64,000 nucleotides of DNA from Couchioplanes caeruleus (GTDB lineage: Bacteria > Actinomycetota > Actinomycetes > Mycobacteriales > Micromonosporaceae): the NCBI RefSeq assembly GCF_023499255.1, contig NZ_CP092183.1, forward strand, positions 689,501-753,500, in the 5' to 3' direction. The position numbers were made by a program, and so were the translations under genes. The notes beneath the pieces were generated by a model, which worked only from the letters and a program-made list of their open reading frames with translations, was not told the origin of the DNA and searched no databases. The stretch's first letter is position 1; each line of letters starts with the position of its first letter. Positions 16,305-25,593 of this stretch are shown one piece after another.

Positions 16305-16317
16305 CGGCGAAGCACGC

Positions 16318-17349
16318 TCAGCTCGTGAGCTTCTGCACCTTGTACTTCCAGCCGCTGTTGTTGCCGGCCTTGTCGTACGCGACGTAGTCGACCTCGAGGT
16401 AGTAGCCCTTCGAGAGGCCGGCGACGCTGGTCTTCCAGACCCCGCTCGAGTTGACCCCGACCCACTTCACGGCGGCGTTCGGGATGTTCGTGACGCCCGG
16501 GGTGTACTTGACCCACTTGGCGGTCTGGAAGTTGTAGTAGTAGTCCTTGGTGCTGGTCCACTTCCAGAGCTGGATGCCGACCTCGTCGACGCCGATCTGG
16601 CTGTCCTTGGCGGTGCCCTGCACGGTCTTCCAGGAGGACGCCTTCGACGGGCTGCTCGGCACCTTCAGCGTGGCGCTCGGGTTGTACGTGTCCTCGACCA
16701 GCGAGTACGTGCCGGCGGACGCGGTGACCTTGCCGCCCGACGCGTTCTCGAGGGTCACCTTCGCGGTGTGCTTACCGGTGCTGCCCCACGAGTAGTAGTG
16801 CTTGACCGAGGTGTTGGCCTTGTTGACCAGGCTGGTCTCGCCGTCGCCCCAGTTCACCCAGACCTTGCTGGTCGAGCTCGGGATGCCGGAGAGCTTCAGG
16901 GTGGCCTCGTGGCCGCCGTTGAACCAGGTCCAGTTCCAGGTCGGGTCGAACTTGAACGAACCGCCGCCGGCGGCCACCGTCACGGTGTTGGTGACGTCGG
17001 TCTGCACGCCGTCGTCGGTGATCGACACCACGACCGTCCACGTGCCGGCCTTGGTGAACGTGTGCGTGGCACTGGTCAGGCTGGCCGCGGGCGGCTCGGC
17101 CGCAGTGCCGTCGCCCCAGCTGAGGGCGAACGTCGGAGTGGTGTCCGGGGTGCTGTCCGCAAAGGCCGTCTGGGTCAGCGTGACCTGCTGGCCGGTCCAG
17201 ATGCTCGCCTTGTCGACGGCGTAGCCGGCGGTGATCGAGCCCTCGGCGGCCCAGGCGGGCGCACCGAGCACGCCGGCGCCTGCCACCGTGCCGGCGCCGA
17301 GCGCGAGGGTCAGCATCGCGGCGAGGCCGCGCGGTCCTCCGGTGTTCAT
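16318..17349 (-). CDS. Secreted PKD-type beta-sandwich protein
   Basis: The 343-residue protein has a signal peptide ending about residue 34 (GVLGAPAWA-AEG). Two PKD-like repeats follow, marked by FALSWGDGTA plus HTFTKAGTWTVVVSITDDG and by VWVNWGDGET plus HYYSWGSTGKHTAKVTLEN. The C-terminal 130 residues are Trp/Tyr/Lys rich (DYYYNFQTAKWVKYTPG; VDYVAYDKAGNNSGWKYKV) and may be a further Ig-like fold. No catalytic motif is visible. It is probably an extracellular or spore-surface protein; binding partners are unknown. Confidence 0.78.
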   Translation of the reverse strand: MNTGGPRGLAAMLTLALGAGTVAGAGVLGAPAWAAEGSITAGYAVDKASIWTGQQVTLTQTAFADSTPDTTPTFALSWGDGTAAEPPAASLTSATHTFTKAGTWTVVVSITDDGVQTDVTNTVTVAAGGGSFKFDPTWNWTWFNGGHEATLKLSGIPSSTSKVWVNWGDGETSLVNKANTSVKHYYSWGSTGKHTAKVTLENASGGKVTASAGTYSLVEDTYNPSATLKVPSSPSKASSWKTVQGTAKDSQIGVDEVGIQLWKWTSTKDYYYNFQTAKWVKYTPGVTNIPNAAVKWVGVNSSGVWKTSVAGLSKGYYLEVDYVAYDKAGNNSGWKYKVQKLTS

Positions 17350-17495
17350 AACTCTCCCCGTGAAAGTGGCCGCAATGAATGCGAGCCCCGGGACAGTACC
17401 GGGTCGAGGGTCGCTTGATCAAGCGGTTGGCCGTCGATACGTGGGCGGATTGCCGATCGGCGTAACCTTTTGCCCCGCTCGTCGGTGTTCCTGTC

Positions 17496-17927
17496 GTGCG
17501 GCTCACCCCCAGAACTGTCTTCCTCGGTCTCGTAGCACTCGGGCTGCCCTTCGCCGTCAGCGTCGGATGGGCCCTCGGCAGCCCCGACGAGGCGCCGCCG
17601 GCCGTCAGCACCCCCGATGGTGCGGGCGCCCTCGGCAGCGCGCCGATCGCCAGCGCCGTACCCGAATCGGTCGGCGACTGGGTGCCCCGCGCGCCCAAGC
17701 CGGTCTCGGTGGTGAAGCCCGTACGGCCCAGCGCGTCCGCGAGCGCCGCCCCCAGCTCCGGTACGCCCTCCGCGCCGGCCTCCGGGTCGGCGGCACCATC
17801 TCTCACGGCACCGCCCGTACCGACGCCGGCCTCCATGGTCCCGACGCCGCCGGATCCGGCCGTCCCCACCGCCTCGGCGAGCGCCACCCCGGCGCCCTCC
17901 GGTCTGCGGCTGGTCCGGAGGTCCTAA
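17496..17927 (+). CDS. Pro/Ala/Ser-rich exported protein
   Basis: The 143-residue product starts at GTG 17496 with a signal or anchor (RLTPRTVFLGLVALGLPFAV, then SVGWALG). The rest is low-complexity Pro/Ala/Ser/Val and ends SGLRLVRRS. No fold or family is evident; it looks like an unstructured cell-surface linker. It lies 11 bases upstream of the EI24 membrane gene, so the two may be co-transcribed. Confidence 0.55.
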   Translation: MRLTPRTVFLGLVALGLPFAVSVGWALGSPDEAPPAVSTPDGAGALGSAPIASAVPESVGDWVPRAPKPVSVVKPVRPSASASAAPSSGTPSAPASGSAAPSLTAPPVPTPASMVPTPPDPAVPTASASATPAPSGLRLVRRS

Positions 17928-17938
17928 GCTCGCGGACC

Positions 17939-18739
17939 GTGGCGAAGTCTCAGCTGGGCCCGGGCGGCGCGCTCCGGGAATTCTTCACCGGTGCCGGCCT
18001 GCTCGGCCGTGGGCTCGGTCTGGTGCTGCGCAACCCGCGGCTGCTCGGTCTCGGCCTGCTGCCCGCCCTGCTGGCCGGCCTGCTGTACGCGGCGGCCCTC
18101 GTGACGCTCGCCGTCTTCGTCGACGACCTGGCGGGGGCGGTCACCTGGTTCGCCGACGACTGGTCCTCGCCGTGGCGCGGGGTGGTCCGGTTCGTGGCGG
18201 GCGCCGCGCTGCTCGGCCTCGGCGGCCTGCTCGGTGTGCTGACCTTCACCGCGGTCACCCTGCTGATCGGTGACCCGTTCTACGAGAAGATCTCCGGCGT
18301 GGTGGAGAGCCGCTACGGGGGCGTACCGGACGAGGCCGAGGTGCCGCTGCTGCGTTCGCTGGGCCGCAGCCTGCGCGACTCGCTGCGGCTCATCGGCCTG
18401 TCGATCCTCTTCGCGATCCCGCTGTTCCTCGCCGGTTTCCTGCCGGTGGTCGGGCAGACGGTGGTGCCGGTGGTCGGCGCGGCGATCGGCGGCTGGCTGC
18501 TCGCCGTGGAGCTCACCGGCGTGCCGTTCCAGCGCCGCGACAAGCGGCTCCGGGACCGGCGGCAGGCGCTGGCCGGGCGGCGGCCGCTGGCGCTCGGCTT
18601 CGGCGTCGCGGTGTTCCTGTGCTTCCTGATCCCGCTGGGCGCGGTGCTGCTGATGCCGGCGGCGGTCGCCGGGGCGGCGCTGCTCTCGCGCAAGGTGCTC
18701 GGCCTGCCCGCGGAGATCGTGACGACCAGCCCGCTGTAG
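17939..18739 (+). CDS. EI24 domain-containing membrane protein
   Basis: The 266-residue polytopic protein has about five to six membrane segments and family blocks LGPGGALREFFTGAGLLGRG, LIGDPFYEKISGVVESRYGG and FLAGFLPVVGQT. EI24/CysZ-like proteins include the sulfate transporter CysZ, but actinobacterial members have no proven function. The start is GTG 17939 with GGAGG 22 bases upstream; no closer site is visible. It ends 16 bases from the convergent LacI gene. Confidence 0.8.
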   Translation: MAKSQLGPGGALREFFTGAGLLGRGLGLVLRNPRLLGLGLLPALLAGLLYAAALVTLAVFVDDLAGAVTWFADDWSSPWRGVVRFVAGAALLGLGGLLGVLTFTAVTLLIGDPFYEKISGVVESRYGGVPDEAEVPLLRSLGRSLRDSLRLIGLSILFAIPLFLAGFLPVVGQTVVPVVGAAIGGWLLAVELTGVPFQRRDKRLRDRRQALAGRRPLALGFGVAVFLCFLIPLGAVLLMPAAVAGAALLSRKVLGLPAEIVTTSPL

Positions 18740-18755
18740 GCCGTGCCCCGGCCGG

Positions 18756-19772
18756 TCAGGCGGAGGCGCGGACGACCAGCTCGGTGGGCAGGACCACTGC
18801 GGCCGGGACGTCGCGGCGGTGGTCGACCAGGCCGAGCATCTGCCGGGCCATGGTCCGTCCCATGTCGACGATCGGCTGCCGGACCGTGGTCAGCGGCGGG
18901 TCGCTGAGGCGGCTGATCTCGAAGTCGTCGAAGCCGATGACCGCCACGTCGCCCGGGACCCGGCGACCGGCGTCCTTGAGGGCCTGCAGCGCCCCGTGGG
19001 CCATCATGTCCGAGGCCACGAAGACCGCGTCCAGGTCCGGGTCGTCGGCGAGCAGGCGGCGCATCGCCAGGACGCCGGAGTCGCGGGTGAAGTCGCCCAC
19101 CGCCACGTGCTCGGCCAGGCCGGCCTCCTTGAGCGCCGTGCGGTAGCCGGTCAGCCGGTCGATGCCCGCCACCATGTCCTGCGGGCCGGCGATCGTGGCG
19201 ATCCGGCGGTGCCCGGTGGCGAGCAGGTGGCGTACGGCCGCGACCACCCCGCCGATGTGATCCACGTCGACGTAGGGCACCGGCAGCTCGGCGGGGGTCA
19301 TCGGCCGGCCGCTGCACACCACGGGGATGCCGAGCCTGGCCAGGGCTCCGGGCAGCGGGTCCGCGCCGTGCATGGAGGCGAACATGACGCCGTCGACGTG
19401 GCCGGCCATCGCGTACCGCTCGACCCGGTCGTGGCTGGCCGCGGACCCCGCCATCATCAGCACGAGCTGCTTGTCGGCCGCCTCGAGCTCCGTGCTCACG
19501 CCGCGGATCACGGCGGGGAAGAACATGTCGTCGGAGAACACCCGGCTGGCGGTCTCCGGCAGGATCAGCGCGATCGACTCCGTACGCTGCGTCACCAGGC
19601 TGCGGGCGGCCTGGTTGGGGACGTACCCGAGCTCCTCGACGGCCTGGTTGACCGCGTCGCGGATCGCGACCGCCACCGTGGTCGAGCCGTTCACGACGCG
19701 GGAGACGGTCGCCCGCGAGACCCCGGCCCGTCTGGCCACCGCCTCGAGTGTCGGCCGCTCCCGCGTCACCAT
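18756..19772 (-). CDS. LacI family sugar repressor (CebR-like)
   Basis: The 338-residue regulator has an N-terminal helix-turn-helix and hinge (TLEAVARRAGVSRATVSRVV, NQAARSLVTQRTESIALILP) and a periplasmic-binding-like sugar domain with DAVFVASDMMAHGAL and VIGFDDFEIS. It lies four bases after the GH1 beta-glucosidase gene on the same strand, so it very likely represses this operon in response to a beta-glucoside such as cellobiose. No clear operator palindrome was seen upstream of the GH1 gene. Confidence 0.88.
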   Translation of the reverse strand: MVTRERPTLEAVARRAGVSRATVSRVVNGSTTVAVAIRDAVNQAVEELGYVPNQAARSLVTQRTESIALILPETASRVFSDDMFFPAVIRGVSTELEAADKQLVLMMAGSAASHDRVERYAMAGHVDGVMFASMHGADPLPGALARLGIPVVCSGRPMTPAELPVPYVDVDHIGGVVAAVRHLLATGHRRIATIAGPQDMVAGIDRLTGYRTALKEAGLAEHVAVGDFTRDSGVLAMRRLLADDPDLDAVFVASDMMAHGALQALKDAGRRVPGDVAVIGFDDFEISRLSDPPLTTVRQPIVDMGRTMARQMLGLVDHRRDVPAAVVLPTELVVRASA

Positions 19773-19776
19773 CAGC

Positions 19777-21204
19777 TCACTCCCCGATCCGGTCCCGGTC
19801 GCTCAGACCGTTGCGCCGGATCACCTCCCGGTACCACTTGGCGCTGTCCTTCGGGACCCGCTGCTGCGTGGAGTAGTCCACGTGCACGAGCCCGAAGCGC
19901 ATCTTGTAGCCCTCGGCCCATTCGAAATTGTCCATCAAAGACCACGCGAAGTATCCCCGAAGGTCAACCCCGTGGGAAATGGCGTCCAGGCAGGCGCGCA
20001 GGTGGCCGTCCAGGTACTCGATGCGGTTGGTGTCGCGCACCTCGCCGGTCTCGGGCGACGGGCCGTCCGGGTACGCCGCGCCGTTCTCCGTGATCATCAT
20101 CGGCACGCCGTAGTCGGCGTGGATGCGGTCCAGCAGCCGGGTCAGCGCGGCGGGCTCGATCTGCCAGCCGATGTCGGTGATCGGGCCGACCGGTGCGCGG
20201 AACGCGACGCCCTCGGTCCCCGGGCTGTCCAGCTTGGCGGGCTCGCCGGGCTGCGCCGAGACGTACGTGGGGGTGTAGAAGTTCACACCGAGCACGTCGA
20301 TCGGGGCGTTGATGATCGCCTCGTCGCCCTCCCGGATGTGGCTGAGGTCGGTGAAGCGCGCCATGAGCTCGCGCATGTCCTCCGGGTACGCGCCGCGGAA
20401 CAGCGGGTCCAGGAAGATCCGGTTGTTCAGCCCGTCCACGATGCGGGCGGCGTCGACGTCGGCCGGGTTCGCCGGGTCCAGCGGCGAGACCGACGCCGGG
20501 TTGAGCGTGATGCTGACCGTCTGCGCGCCGGCCGAGCGCAGCGCCCGGGCCGCGAGACCGTGCCCGAGCAGCAGGTGGTGCACGGCCTTGAAGACCGACG
20601 CCGGGTCCTGGATGCCGGGGGCGTGCACGCCGCTGCCGTAGCCGAGGTACGCCGAGCACCAGGGCTCGTTGAGCGTCGTCCACGTGCGTACGCGGTCGCC
20701 GAGGCGCGCGTGCACGATGGCGGCGTACTCGGCGAACGCCTCCGCGGTCTCCCGGACCGTCCAGCCGCCGCGGTCCTGCAGCGTCTGCGGCAGGTCCCAG
20801 TGGTAGAGCGTGACGACGGGGTCGATGCCCTTGCCGATCAGCTCGTCGGTGAGCCGGTCGTAGAAGTCCAGGCCCCGGGTGTTGACCGGGCCGGTGCCGT
20901 CCGGCTGGATGCGCGGCCAGGCGATCGAGTACCGGTACGAGCCCAGCCCCAGGTCCGCCATCAGCGCCACGTCGTCGACGTAGCGGTGGTAGTGGTCGCA
21001 CGCCACGTCACCGGTGTGGCCCGCGTACACCCGTTCCGGCGTACGGCTGAACGTGTCCCAGATCGACGGGCCCCGGCCGTCCTCGTTCGCCGCGCCCTCG
21101 ATCTGGTACGACGCGGTCGCCGCACCCCAGACGAAGCCGTCGGGGAACTTCAGGCCGGAGGCCAGGGGTTCACCGCTCTCTTCCACCTCGACGGTTGCCG
21201 TCAT
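19777..21204 (-). CDS. Family GH1 beta-glucosidase
   Basis: The 475-residue retaining glycosidase cleaves terminal beta-glucosides. Landmarks are the N-terminal [19 protein letters not shown], the acid/base Glu in TLNEPWCSA (about residue 180) and the nucleophile Glu in ITENGAAY (about residue 370). The C-terminal block [20 protein letters not shown] is a GH1 substrate-binding signature. It has no signal peptide, so it acts inside the cell on imported sugar. It precedes a LacI repressor gene; no sugar ABC transporter gene is in view. Confidence 0.93.
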   Translation of the reverse strand: MTATVEVEESGEPLASGLKFPDGFVWGAATASYQIEGAANEDGRGPSIWDTFSRTPERVYAGHTGDVACDHYHRYVDDVALMADLGLGSYRYSIAWPRIQPDGTGPVNTRGLDFYDRLTDELIGKGIDPVVTLYHWDLPQTLQDRGGWTVRETAEAFAEYAAIVHARLGDRVRTWTTLNEPWCSAYLGYGSGVHAPGIQDPASVFKAVHHLLLGHGLAARALRSAGAQTVSITLNPASVSPLDPANPADVDAARIVDGLNNRIFLDPLFRGAYPEDMRELMARFTDLSHIREGDEAIINAPIDVLGVNFYTPTYVSAQPGEPAKLDSPGTEGVAFRAPVGPITDIGWQIEPAALTRLLDRIHADYGVPMMITENGAAYPDGPSPETGEVRDTNRIEYLDGHLRACLDAISHGVDLRGYFAWSLMDNFEWAEGYKMRFGLVHVDYSTQQRVPKDSAKWYREVIRRNGLSDRDRIGE

Positions 21205-21280
21205 GCCGTCACCGCTCCCTGCGTGAATACCGCCGCCTGCCGGGCCGCGCCGACCGGTGTGATCAGCGGCGGAACTGTGG

Positions 21281-21300
21281 CGGACGGCCTGAGCCGTCCG
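21281..21300. terminator. Short inverted repeat between the MDMPI gene and the GH1 gene
   Basis: CGGACGGC-ctga-GCCGTCCG has perfect 8-base arms. It is 83 bases downstream of the minus-strand MDMPI stop and 77 bases upstream of the GH1 start. A terminator is the simplest reading, but an operator for the LacI repressor is possible. Confidence 0.4.
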
Positions 21301-21382
21301 AACTTAACCGGTACAGCGTAAGGCCATTCACTATCTCGGGAGGCATCCGGAAGTTGCGGAACCTCGTCCGGATGATGGGACG

Positions 21383-22144
21383 TCAGCCGGCGCGCAGCGC
21401 AGAGATCAGCCGAGGGTCGCCGACGACGGTCAGTTTGTCCGTTTCGAGGCGGCCCATCAGCGTCAGGAGCAGGTCACTGGCGGTCCCGGAGGCCTCCGCG
21501 CGCGGGTGGTGGTCGTCGGTGTCGAGGATCGTCCCAGTGTCGAGCAGGGCGATGCCGGCGCCCCGCAGCCGGACGAACCACTCGTAACTTGCGTCCGTGG
21601 CGGTGAGATGCACGACGCCGTGCAGGTCCGTCGGGCCCTTGCGGTAGCCCGCCGGCAGCCAGGTGTCCAGCACCTCGTTCACGCCGTCGGCGGCCAGCTT
21701 CGTCTCGATCGGGGTGGCGCGCCCGGCGGCCTGCTCGGCGTCCCAGCGGTGCACCGAGACCTCGTGCGCGATCCGGCGCTGCCAGAAGCCGGCCTTCTTG
21801 GCCTGCGCCGGCCAGGTCCAGGACGGCAGGTCCGGGTCCAGGGCGTCCAGCGTCTCGATCGCCCCGGTCATCTCCCGGCGCAGCTGGTCCAGCGCTTCCG
21901 GCCAGGCCGGCCGCGGGTCCGGGACCGTGCGGGCGGCGGGCCGGTCCAGCACGCCCCGCGGCGCGAGCTCGCGCACCCAGCGCAGCACGGAGGTGAGGTG
22001 CTCGGTGAGATCGGCGACCGTCCAGTCCGGACATGCCGGCACGGCGGCGTCCGGACCGGTCTCGGCGACAGCGTCCTGCAGCGCCGGACCGTCGGCGCGC
22101 AGGGCGGCCAGCCAGAAGTCCTTCGTCGCATTGAGCCTGTTCAT
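21383..22144 (-). CDS. Maleylpyruvate isomerase family protein (DinB-like)
   Basis: The 253-residue protein has the mycothiol-dependent maleylpyruvate isomerase N-terminal four-helix fold: ACPDWTVADLTEHLTSVLRW early and QRRIAHEVSVHRWDAEQA in the middle, where His residues ligate a divalent metal. Actinobacterial members of this family mostly have unknown substrates, and some use mycothiol; mshD elsewhere in the window shows the cell makes it. Single gene, divergent from murB with 41 bases between the two starts. Confidence 0.82.
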   Translation of the reverse strand: MNRLNATKDFWLAALRADGPALQDAVAETGPDAAVPACPDWTVADLTEHLTSVLRWVRELAPRGVLDRPAARTVPDPRPAWPEALDQLRREMTGAIETLDALDPDLPSWTWPAQAKKAGFWQRRIAHEVSVHRWDAEQAAGRATPIETKLAADGVNEVLDTWLPAGYRKGPTDLHGVVHLTATDASYEWFVRLRGAGIALLDTGTILDTDDHHPRAEASGTASDLLLTLMGRLETDKLTVVGDPRLISALRAG

Positions 22145-22185
22145 CAGCTTCTCCCGCTGGAGCGGACCACCCGTACGGTCTACCC

Positions 22186-23301
22186 GTGACCCGTCGGCCT
22201 AGGGTTGACGTCGTGCCTGACGTTAGTGCTGACCCGCCAGCCGCCGCACCCGCTGCGCATGCCAGTTCGCTGGCGGCGTACACGACGCTACGCCTCGGTG
22301 GCCCGGCCGGAGCCCTGACGGTGGCCACTGAAACGGACGAAGTGGTGGAAACCCTGCGCGCGGCCGCGCGTAAAGGGGAAACCGTCCTGGTGCTGTCGGG
22401 CGGCAGCAACGTCGTGATCGGCGACGAGGGATTCCCCGGAACAGTGCTGCTCGTGCGCACCCGCGGCGTCGAGGTGATCGACCGGGACGCCCGCGGCGCG
22501 CTGGTACGGGTGGCGGCCGGCGAGCCGTGGGACGACTTCGTGGCCGACACGCTCGCCCGGGGCCTGTCCGGGCTCGAGGCGCTCTCCGGCATCCCCGGTT
22601 CCGCCGGCGCGACCCCGATCCAGAACGTCGGCGCGTACGGGCAGGAGGTGGCCCGCACGATCGAGGCGGTGCACGTCTACGACCGCGCGGACGACCAGGT
22701 CAAGGTCATGTCGCTGCCCGAGTGCCGGTTCGCGTACCGGTCGAGCGTCTTCAAGCACAACGACCGGTGGGCGGTGCTGCACGTCGACTTCCGGCTGGCC
22801 GAGTCCGCGGAGTCCGCGCCGGTCAAGTACGCCGAGCTCGCCCGGCACCTCGGGGTCGAGGTGGGCGAGCGGGTCGGGGCCGACCGGGTCCGCGAGGCCG
22901 TGCTGAAGCTGCGGGCGAGCAAGGGCATGGTGCTCGACGCGGAGGACCCCGACACCCGGTCGGTGGGCTCGTTCTTCACCAACCCGGTGCTGTCGGCGCA
23001 GGAGTGGGCGGCGGTCCAGGACCGGCTCGCCGACCTCGGCGAGCCGCCGAGCTGGCCGGCCCCGAACGGCACGGTCAAGGTGCCGGCCGCCTGGCTCATC
23101 GAGAAGGCGGGCTTCGGCAAGGGGTACGCCGGCCGCGACGGGGTGGCGATCTCGGCCAAGCACACGCTCGCGCTGACCAACCGCGGCGGCGGGACCACCG
23201 AGGCCCTGCTGGACCTGGCCCGGGAGATCCGCAACGGCGTGCGCGACCGGTTCGGCGTCGTCCTGCACCCGGAACCGGTCCTGGTCCGCTGCGCTCTCTG
23301 A
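22186..23301 (+). CDS. murB: UDP-N-acetylmuramate dehydrogenase MurB
   Basis: The 371-residue flavoenzyme reduces UDP-GlcNAc-enolpyruvate to UDP-MurNAc in the cytosol for peptidoglycan synthesis. The FAD-binding part has TLRLGGPAGAL and VLVLSGGSNVVIGDEGFPG; the substrate domain has LSGIPGSAGATPIQNVGAYG, the catalytic Ser in GSFFTNPV and the Glu in LHPEPVLV. This is type I MurB. GTG 22186 is the longest start and GTG 22213 is an alternative, since the first 25 residues are poorly conserved Pro/Ala sequence. Confidence 0.95.
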   Translation: MTRRPRVDVVPDVSADPPAAAPAAHASSLAAYTTLRLGGPAGALTVATETDEVVETLRAAARKGETVLVLSGGSNVVIGDEGFPGTVLLVRTRGVEVIDRDARGALVRVAAGEPWDDFVADTLARGLSGLEALSGIPGSAGATPIQNVGAYGQEVARTIEAVHVYDRADDQVKVMSLPECRFAYRSSVFKHNDRWAVLHVDFRLAESAESAPVKYAELARHLGVEVGERVGADRVREAVLKLRASKGMVLDAEDPDTRSVGSFFTNPVLSAQEWAAVQDRLADLGEPPSWPAPNGTVKVPAAWLIEKAGFGKGYAGRDGVAISAKHTLALTNRGGGTTEALLDLAREIRNGVRDRFGVVLHPEPVLVRCAL

Positions 23302-23305
23302 GGCG

Positions 23306-23809
23306 TCAGCGCCAGCCGAAGACCTGCGTCCAGTAGAGGGTGCCGTTCGCGGCCCGCTGCACCCCGGCGCCGAACGAGCGCGCGTCGCAGTTGAGGATGT
23401 TCCGGCGGTGCTCCGGGCTGGCCATCCACGCGTCCATCACCTCGGCCGGGTCCGAGAAGCCCCAGGCGATGTTCTCCCCGGCCACGAAGGGGTAGCCGGC
23501 CGCCCGCGAGCGGGTCTGGAAGGTGGAACCACGCCAGCCGATGTGGCCGAAGTCGCCGGTGGCGGCCATGTAGTGGCTCTGGCGTACCGAGGCGACCATC
23601 AGTTCCTGCTCGACGCCGAGCGGATCGCATCCGGCCAATGCGCGCTCCTCGTTGGTCCGCGCGATGACGTCGTCCATGAGCACCTGCTCGGTGGTCGGCC
23701 GCGCCGCTGCCGCGGGCACCGTGGTTCCGGCGTACGCGGGGGTCGCGATCAGGGCCAGCAGGGCGGCCGGTGCGGCCGCGGCGGCGATACGGCGTACGGA
23801 GTCGAACAC
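23306..23809 (-). CDS. Secreted CAP-domain (SCP/YkwD-like) protein
   Basis: The 167-residue protein has a signal peptide (VRRIAAAAAPAALLALIATP, cleaved after AYA) and a CAP domain. Conserved elements are NEERALAGCDPL, SHYMAATGDFGHIGW, AGYPFVAGENIAWG and EHRRNILNCD. Two Cys likely form a disulfide. CAP proteins of this kind are extracellular with no settled activity in bacteria. GTG 23809 has GGAGG seven bases upstream; the longer frame to 23854 is less likely. It is convergent with murB. Confidence 0.88.
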   Translation of the reverse strand: MFDSVRRIAAAAAPAALLALIATPAYAGTTVPAAAARPTTEQVLMDDVIARTNEERALAGCDPLGVEQELMVASVRQSHYMAATGDFGHIGWRGSTFQTRSRAAGYPFVAGENIAWGFSDPAEVMDAWMASPEHRRNILNCDARSFGAGVQRAANGTLYWTQVFGWR

Positions 23810-23928
23810 GTGCTTGCCTCCCGGTCCACGGCCGGGCTCCTGTTCGCCCGGCAATGGCTATCGGACCTGGCTTTTCGGGGGTACGTCCGATCTTTTCCGG
23901 TTTCCGCCGCCACGGCCGGGTCCGCGTG

Positions 23929-24621
23929 TCAATCTGTGGGGATGGCCGCCGGTAGCCGGACCTCGGCGCCGGCGCCCGTCGCGGGGTCGTAGGTCAGCGC
24001 CACCGACCCGCCGTGCCGGGCCGCGATCGCCTCGGCCAGCAGCATCCACAGGGCCGTGCTGCGGCGCCGGTGCGGCGGCTCGGGATCGGCCAGCATGCCG
24101 GCCATGAGGTACTCGTCGGTGAGCTTCTCCGCCTCCCGGGCCACCACCGTCACCGTCCAGCCGGAGGCGTCCGCCGCGGCGCTGACCGTGGCGGAGCGGT
24201 CGGCGGCGCCGCTGGCCACCGTGCCGATCACCGCGTAGAAGAGGTCCCGCAGCAGGGCCGCGTCGGCGGATGTCGGCGGCCCCGCCTCGGCCCGGACGGT
24301 GGCCGCGGTGTACGGCTCGCGGCTGGCCAGCAGGTCCGCCGCCTCCTGGATCACGCTGCCGAGCCGGACCGGGCCGGGGCGCAGCGCGAGGTCGCCGGTC
24401 TGCAGCCGGCTCACCACCATGAGGTCGGCGACCAGCGCGAGCATGCGGTCGGTGTTGCGGCGTACGGCGGCCAGCGCCACGGAACGCTCGGCGGGTGCGA
24501 GGTCGTCGGTGTCGAGGCTCTCGGTGAACGAGGCGATGGTCGTCAGGGGCGTACGCAGCTCGTGCGAGATGACCGCGAGGAACCGGGCCTGTAGCGCGAA
24601 GGCGTTCGTGGGGGATCGCAC
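23929..24621 (-). CDS. Short sensor-less histidine kinase with degenerate ATPase domain
   Basis: The 230-residue protein starts almost directly with the HisKA dimerisation helix; the phosphoacceptor His is in LAVISHELRTPLTTIASFTE. A HATPase_c-like region follows, but the N-box Asn cluster is replaced (LRDLFYAVIGTVASGA) and no DxGxG loop is visible, so ATP binding is doubtful. There is no sensor or membrane segment. It diverges from a response-regulator gene across 187 bases, forming a likely pair. It may be a phosphatase or scaffold rather than an active kinase. Confidence 0.75.
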   Translation of the reverse strand: MRSPTNAFALQARFLAVISHELRTPLTTIASFTESLDTDDLAPAERSVALAAVRRNTDRMLALVADLMVVSRLQTGDLALRPGPVRLGSVIQEAADLLASREPYTAATVRAEAGPPTSADAALLRDLFYAVIGTVASGAADRSATVSAAADASGWTVTVVAREAEKLTDEYLMAGMLADPEPPHRRRSTALWMLLAEAIAARHGGSVALTYDPATGAGAEVRLPAAIPTD

Positions 24622-24808
24622 GCTGAACTATAACTTTCCGTATATGAACCGACACGTCACGCTATCGTGAGTTTCTGACATTTCATCGTCGCCGTCCGCG
24701 GTCGCGGGGGGCGTGAGCAAGAAGCTGACCCGAATCCGAGCACGTGCCGTGCCGGGTGGGCAGCCGTGCGACGCGCGGGGCGGAGGCGGAGGGCATGGTG
24801 ACCAACTC

Positions 24809-25507
24809 ATGAGCAGACTGCTCGTGGTCGAGGACGACCCGGACATCGCCCTGGCGCTGCGGCTGCTGTTCAGCCGTGCCGGGTACGAGGTGGCACACGC
24901 CGGCGACGGGCGTACCGGTCTGAAGGAGGCGTACGCCGAGCACCCCGACCTGGTCGTGCTCGACGTCGGCCTGCCGGAGATGGACGGCTGGCAGGTGCTC
25001 GAACGGCTGCGGGACGTCTCGGACGTACCCGTGCTGGTGCTGACCGCGCACGGCCAGGAGGCCGAGAAGGTCCGCGGCCTGCGCGGCGGCGCCGACGACT
25101 ACCTGACCAAGCCGTTCGCCAACAACGAGCTGCTGGCCCGGGTGGAGGCGCTGCTGCGCCGCTCGTCCAGCGGGCAGAACAGCTGGGCCAGCCAGATCTA
25201 CGACGACGGCCTGGTGCACCTGGACCCCACGAAGCGCCGGGTCTACGTCAAGGGCGAGGAGAAGCGCCTCACCCCCACGGAGTTCCGGCTGCTGAACGCG
25301 CTCGTCCGGCACGCCGGCGCGGTGCTGAGCCCCAACCAGCTGCTCACCCAGGCCTGGGACGACCCCACGGGCATCGGGCAGGAGCGCGTCAAGTTCGCCG
25401 TGCTGCGGCTGCGCCGCAAGCTCGGCTGGTCGGATCCCGATGAGTCCCCGATCGAATCGGTACGCGGTTTCGGCTACCGCTACCGCCGCCCGGGCGGCGA
25501 CACCTGA
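24809..25507 (+). CDS. OmpR-family response regulator
   Basis: The 232-residue regulator has a canonical receiver (VVEDDPDIALAL, phospho-Asp in VVLDVGLPEMDG, Lys in DDYLTKPF) and a winged-helix C-terminal domain (LTPTEFRLLNALVRHAGAVL, then VKFAVLRLRRKLGW and GFGYRYRRPGG). It should bind DNA when phosphorylated. Its likely partner is the divergent degenerate kinase. The start is ATG 24809; the frame's earlier part is not conserved. The che operon promoter lies just downstream. Confidence 0.88.
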   Translation: MSRLLVVEDDPDIALALRLLFSRAGYEVAHAGDGRTGLKEAYAEHPDLVVLDVGLPEMDGWQVLERLRDVSDVPVLVLTAHGQEAEKVRGLRGGADDYLTKPFANNELLARVEALLRRSSSGQNSWASQIYDDGLVHLDPTKRRVYVKGEEKRLTPTEFRLLNALVRHAGAVLSPNQLLTQAWDDPTGIGQERVKFAVLRLRRKLGWSDPDESPIESVRGFGYRYRRPGGDT

Positions 25508-25534
25508 GCCGCAACCAGGAGCGGTCCGGGTGTC

Positions 25535-25562
25535 CTCAGGTGAGGCCGCGGTAGGTCGATGA
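25535..25562 (+). promoter_or_regulatory. FliA-type promoter of the chemotaxis operon
   Basis: CTCA (25535-25538), a 16-base spacer and GTCGATGA (25555-25562) match the CTCA-N15-17-GCCGA pattern shared by the flagellar operons here, with one mismatch in the -10 core. The cheA start follows 31 bases later. Confidence 0.7.
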
Positions 25563-25593
25563 GGGTCTTGGGAAACGAGCAGGAGGTAGGGCG

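Noticed and set aside
21205..21382. LacI/CebR operator before the beta-glucosidase gene
   Set aside because: No TGGGAGCGCTCCCA-like palindrome was found; the 21281-21300 repeat is more like a terminator.
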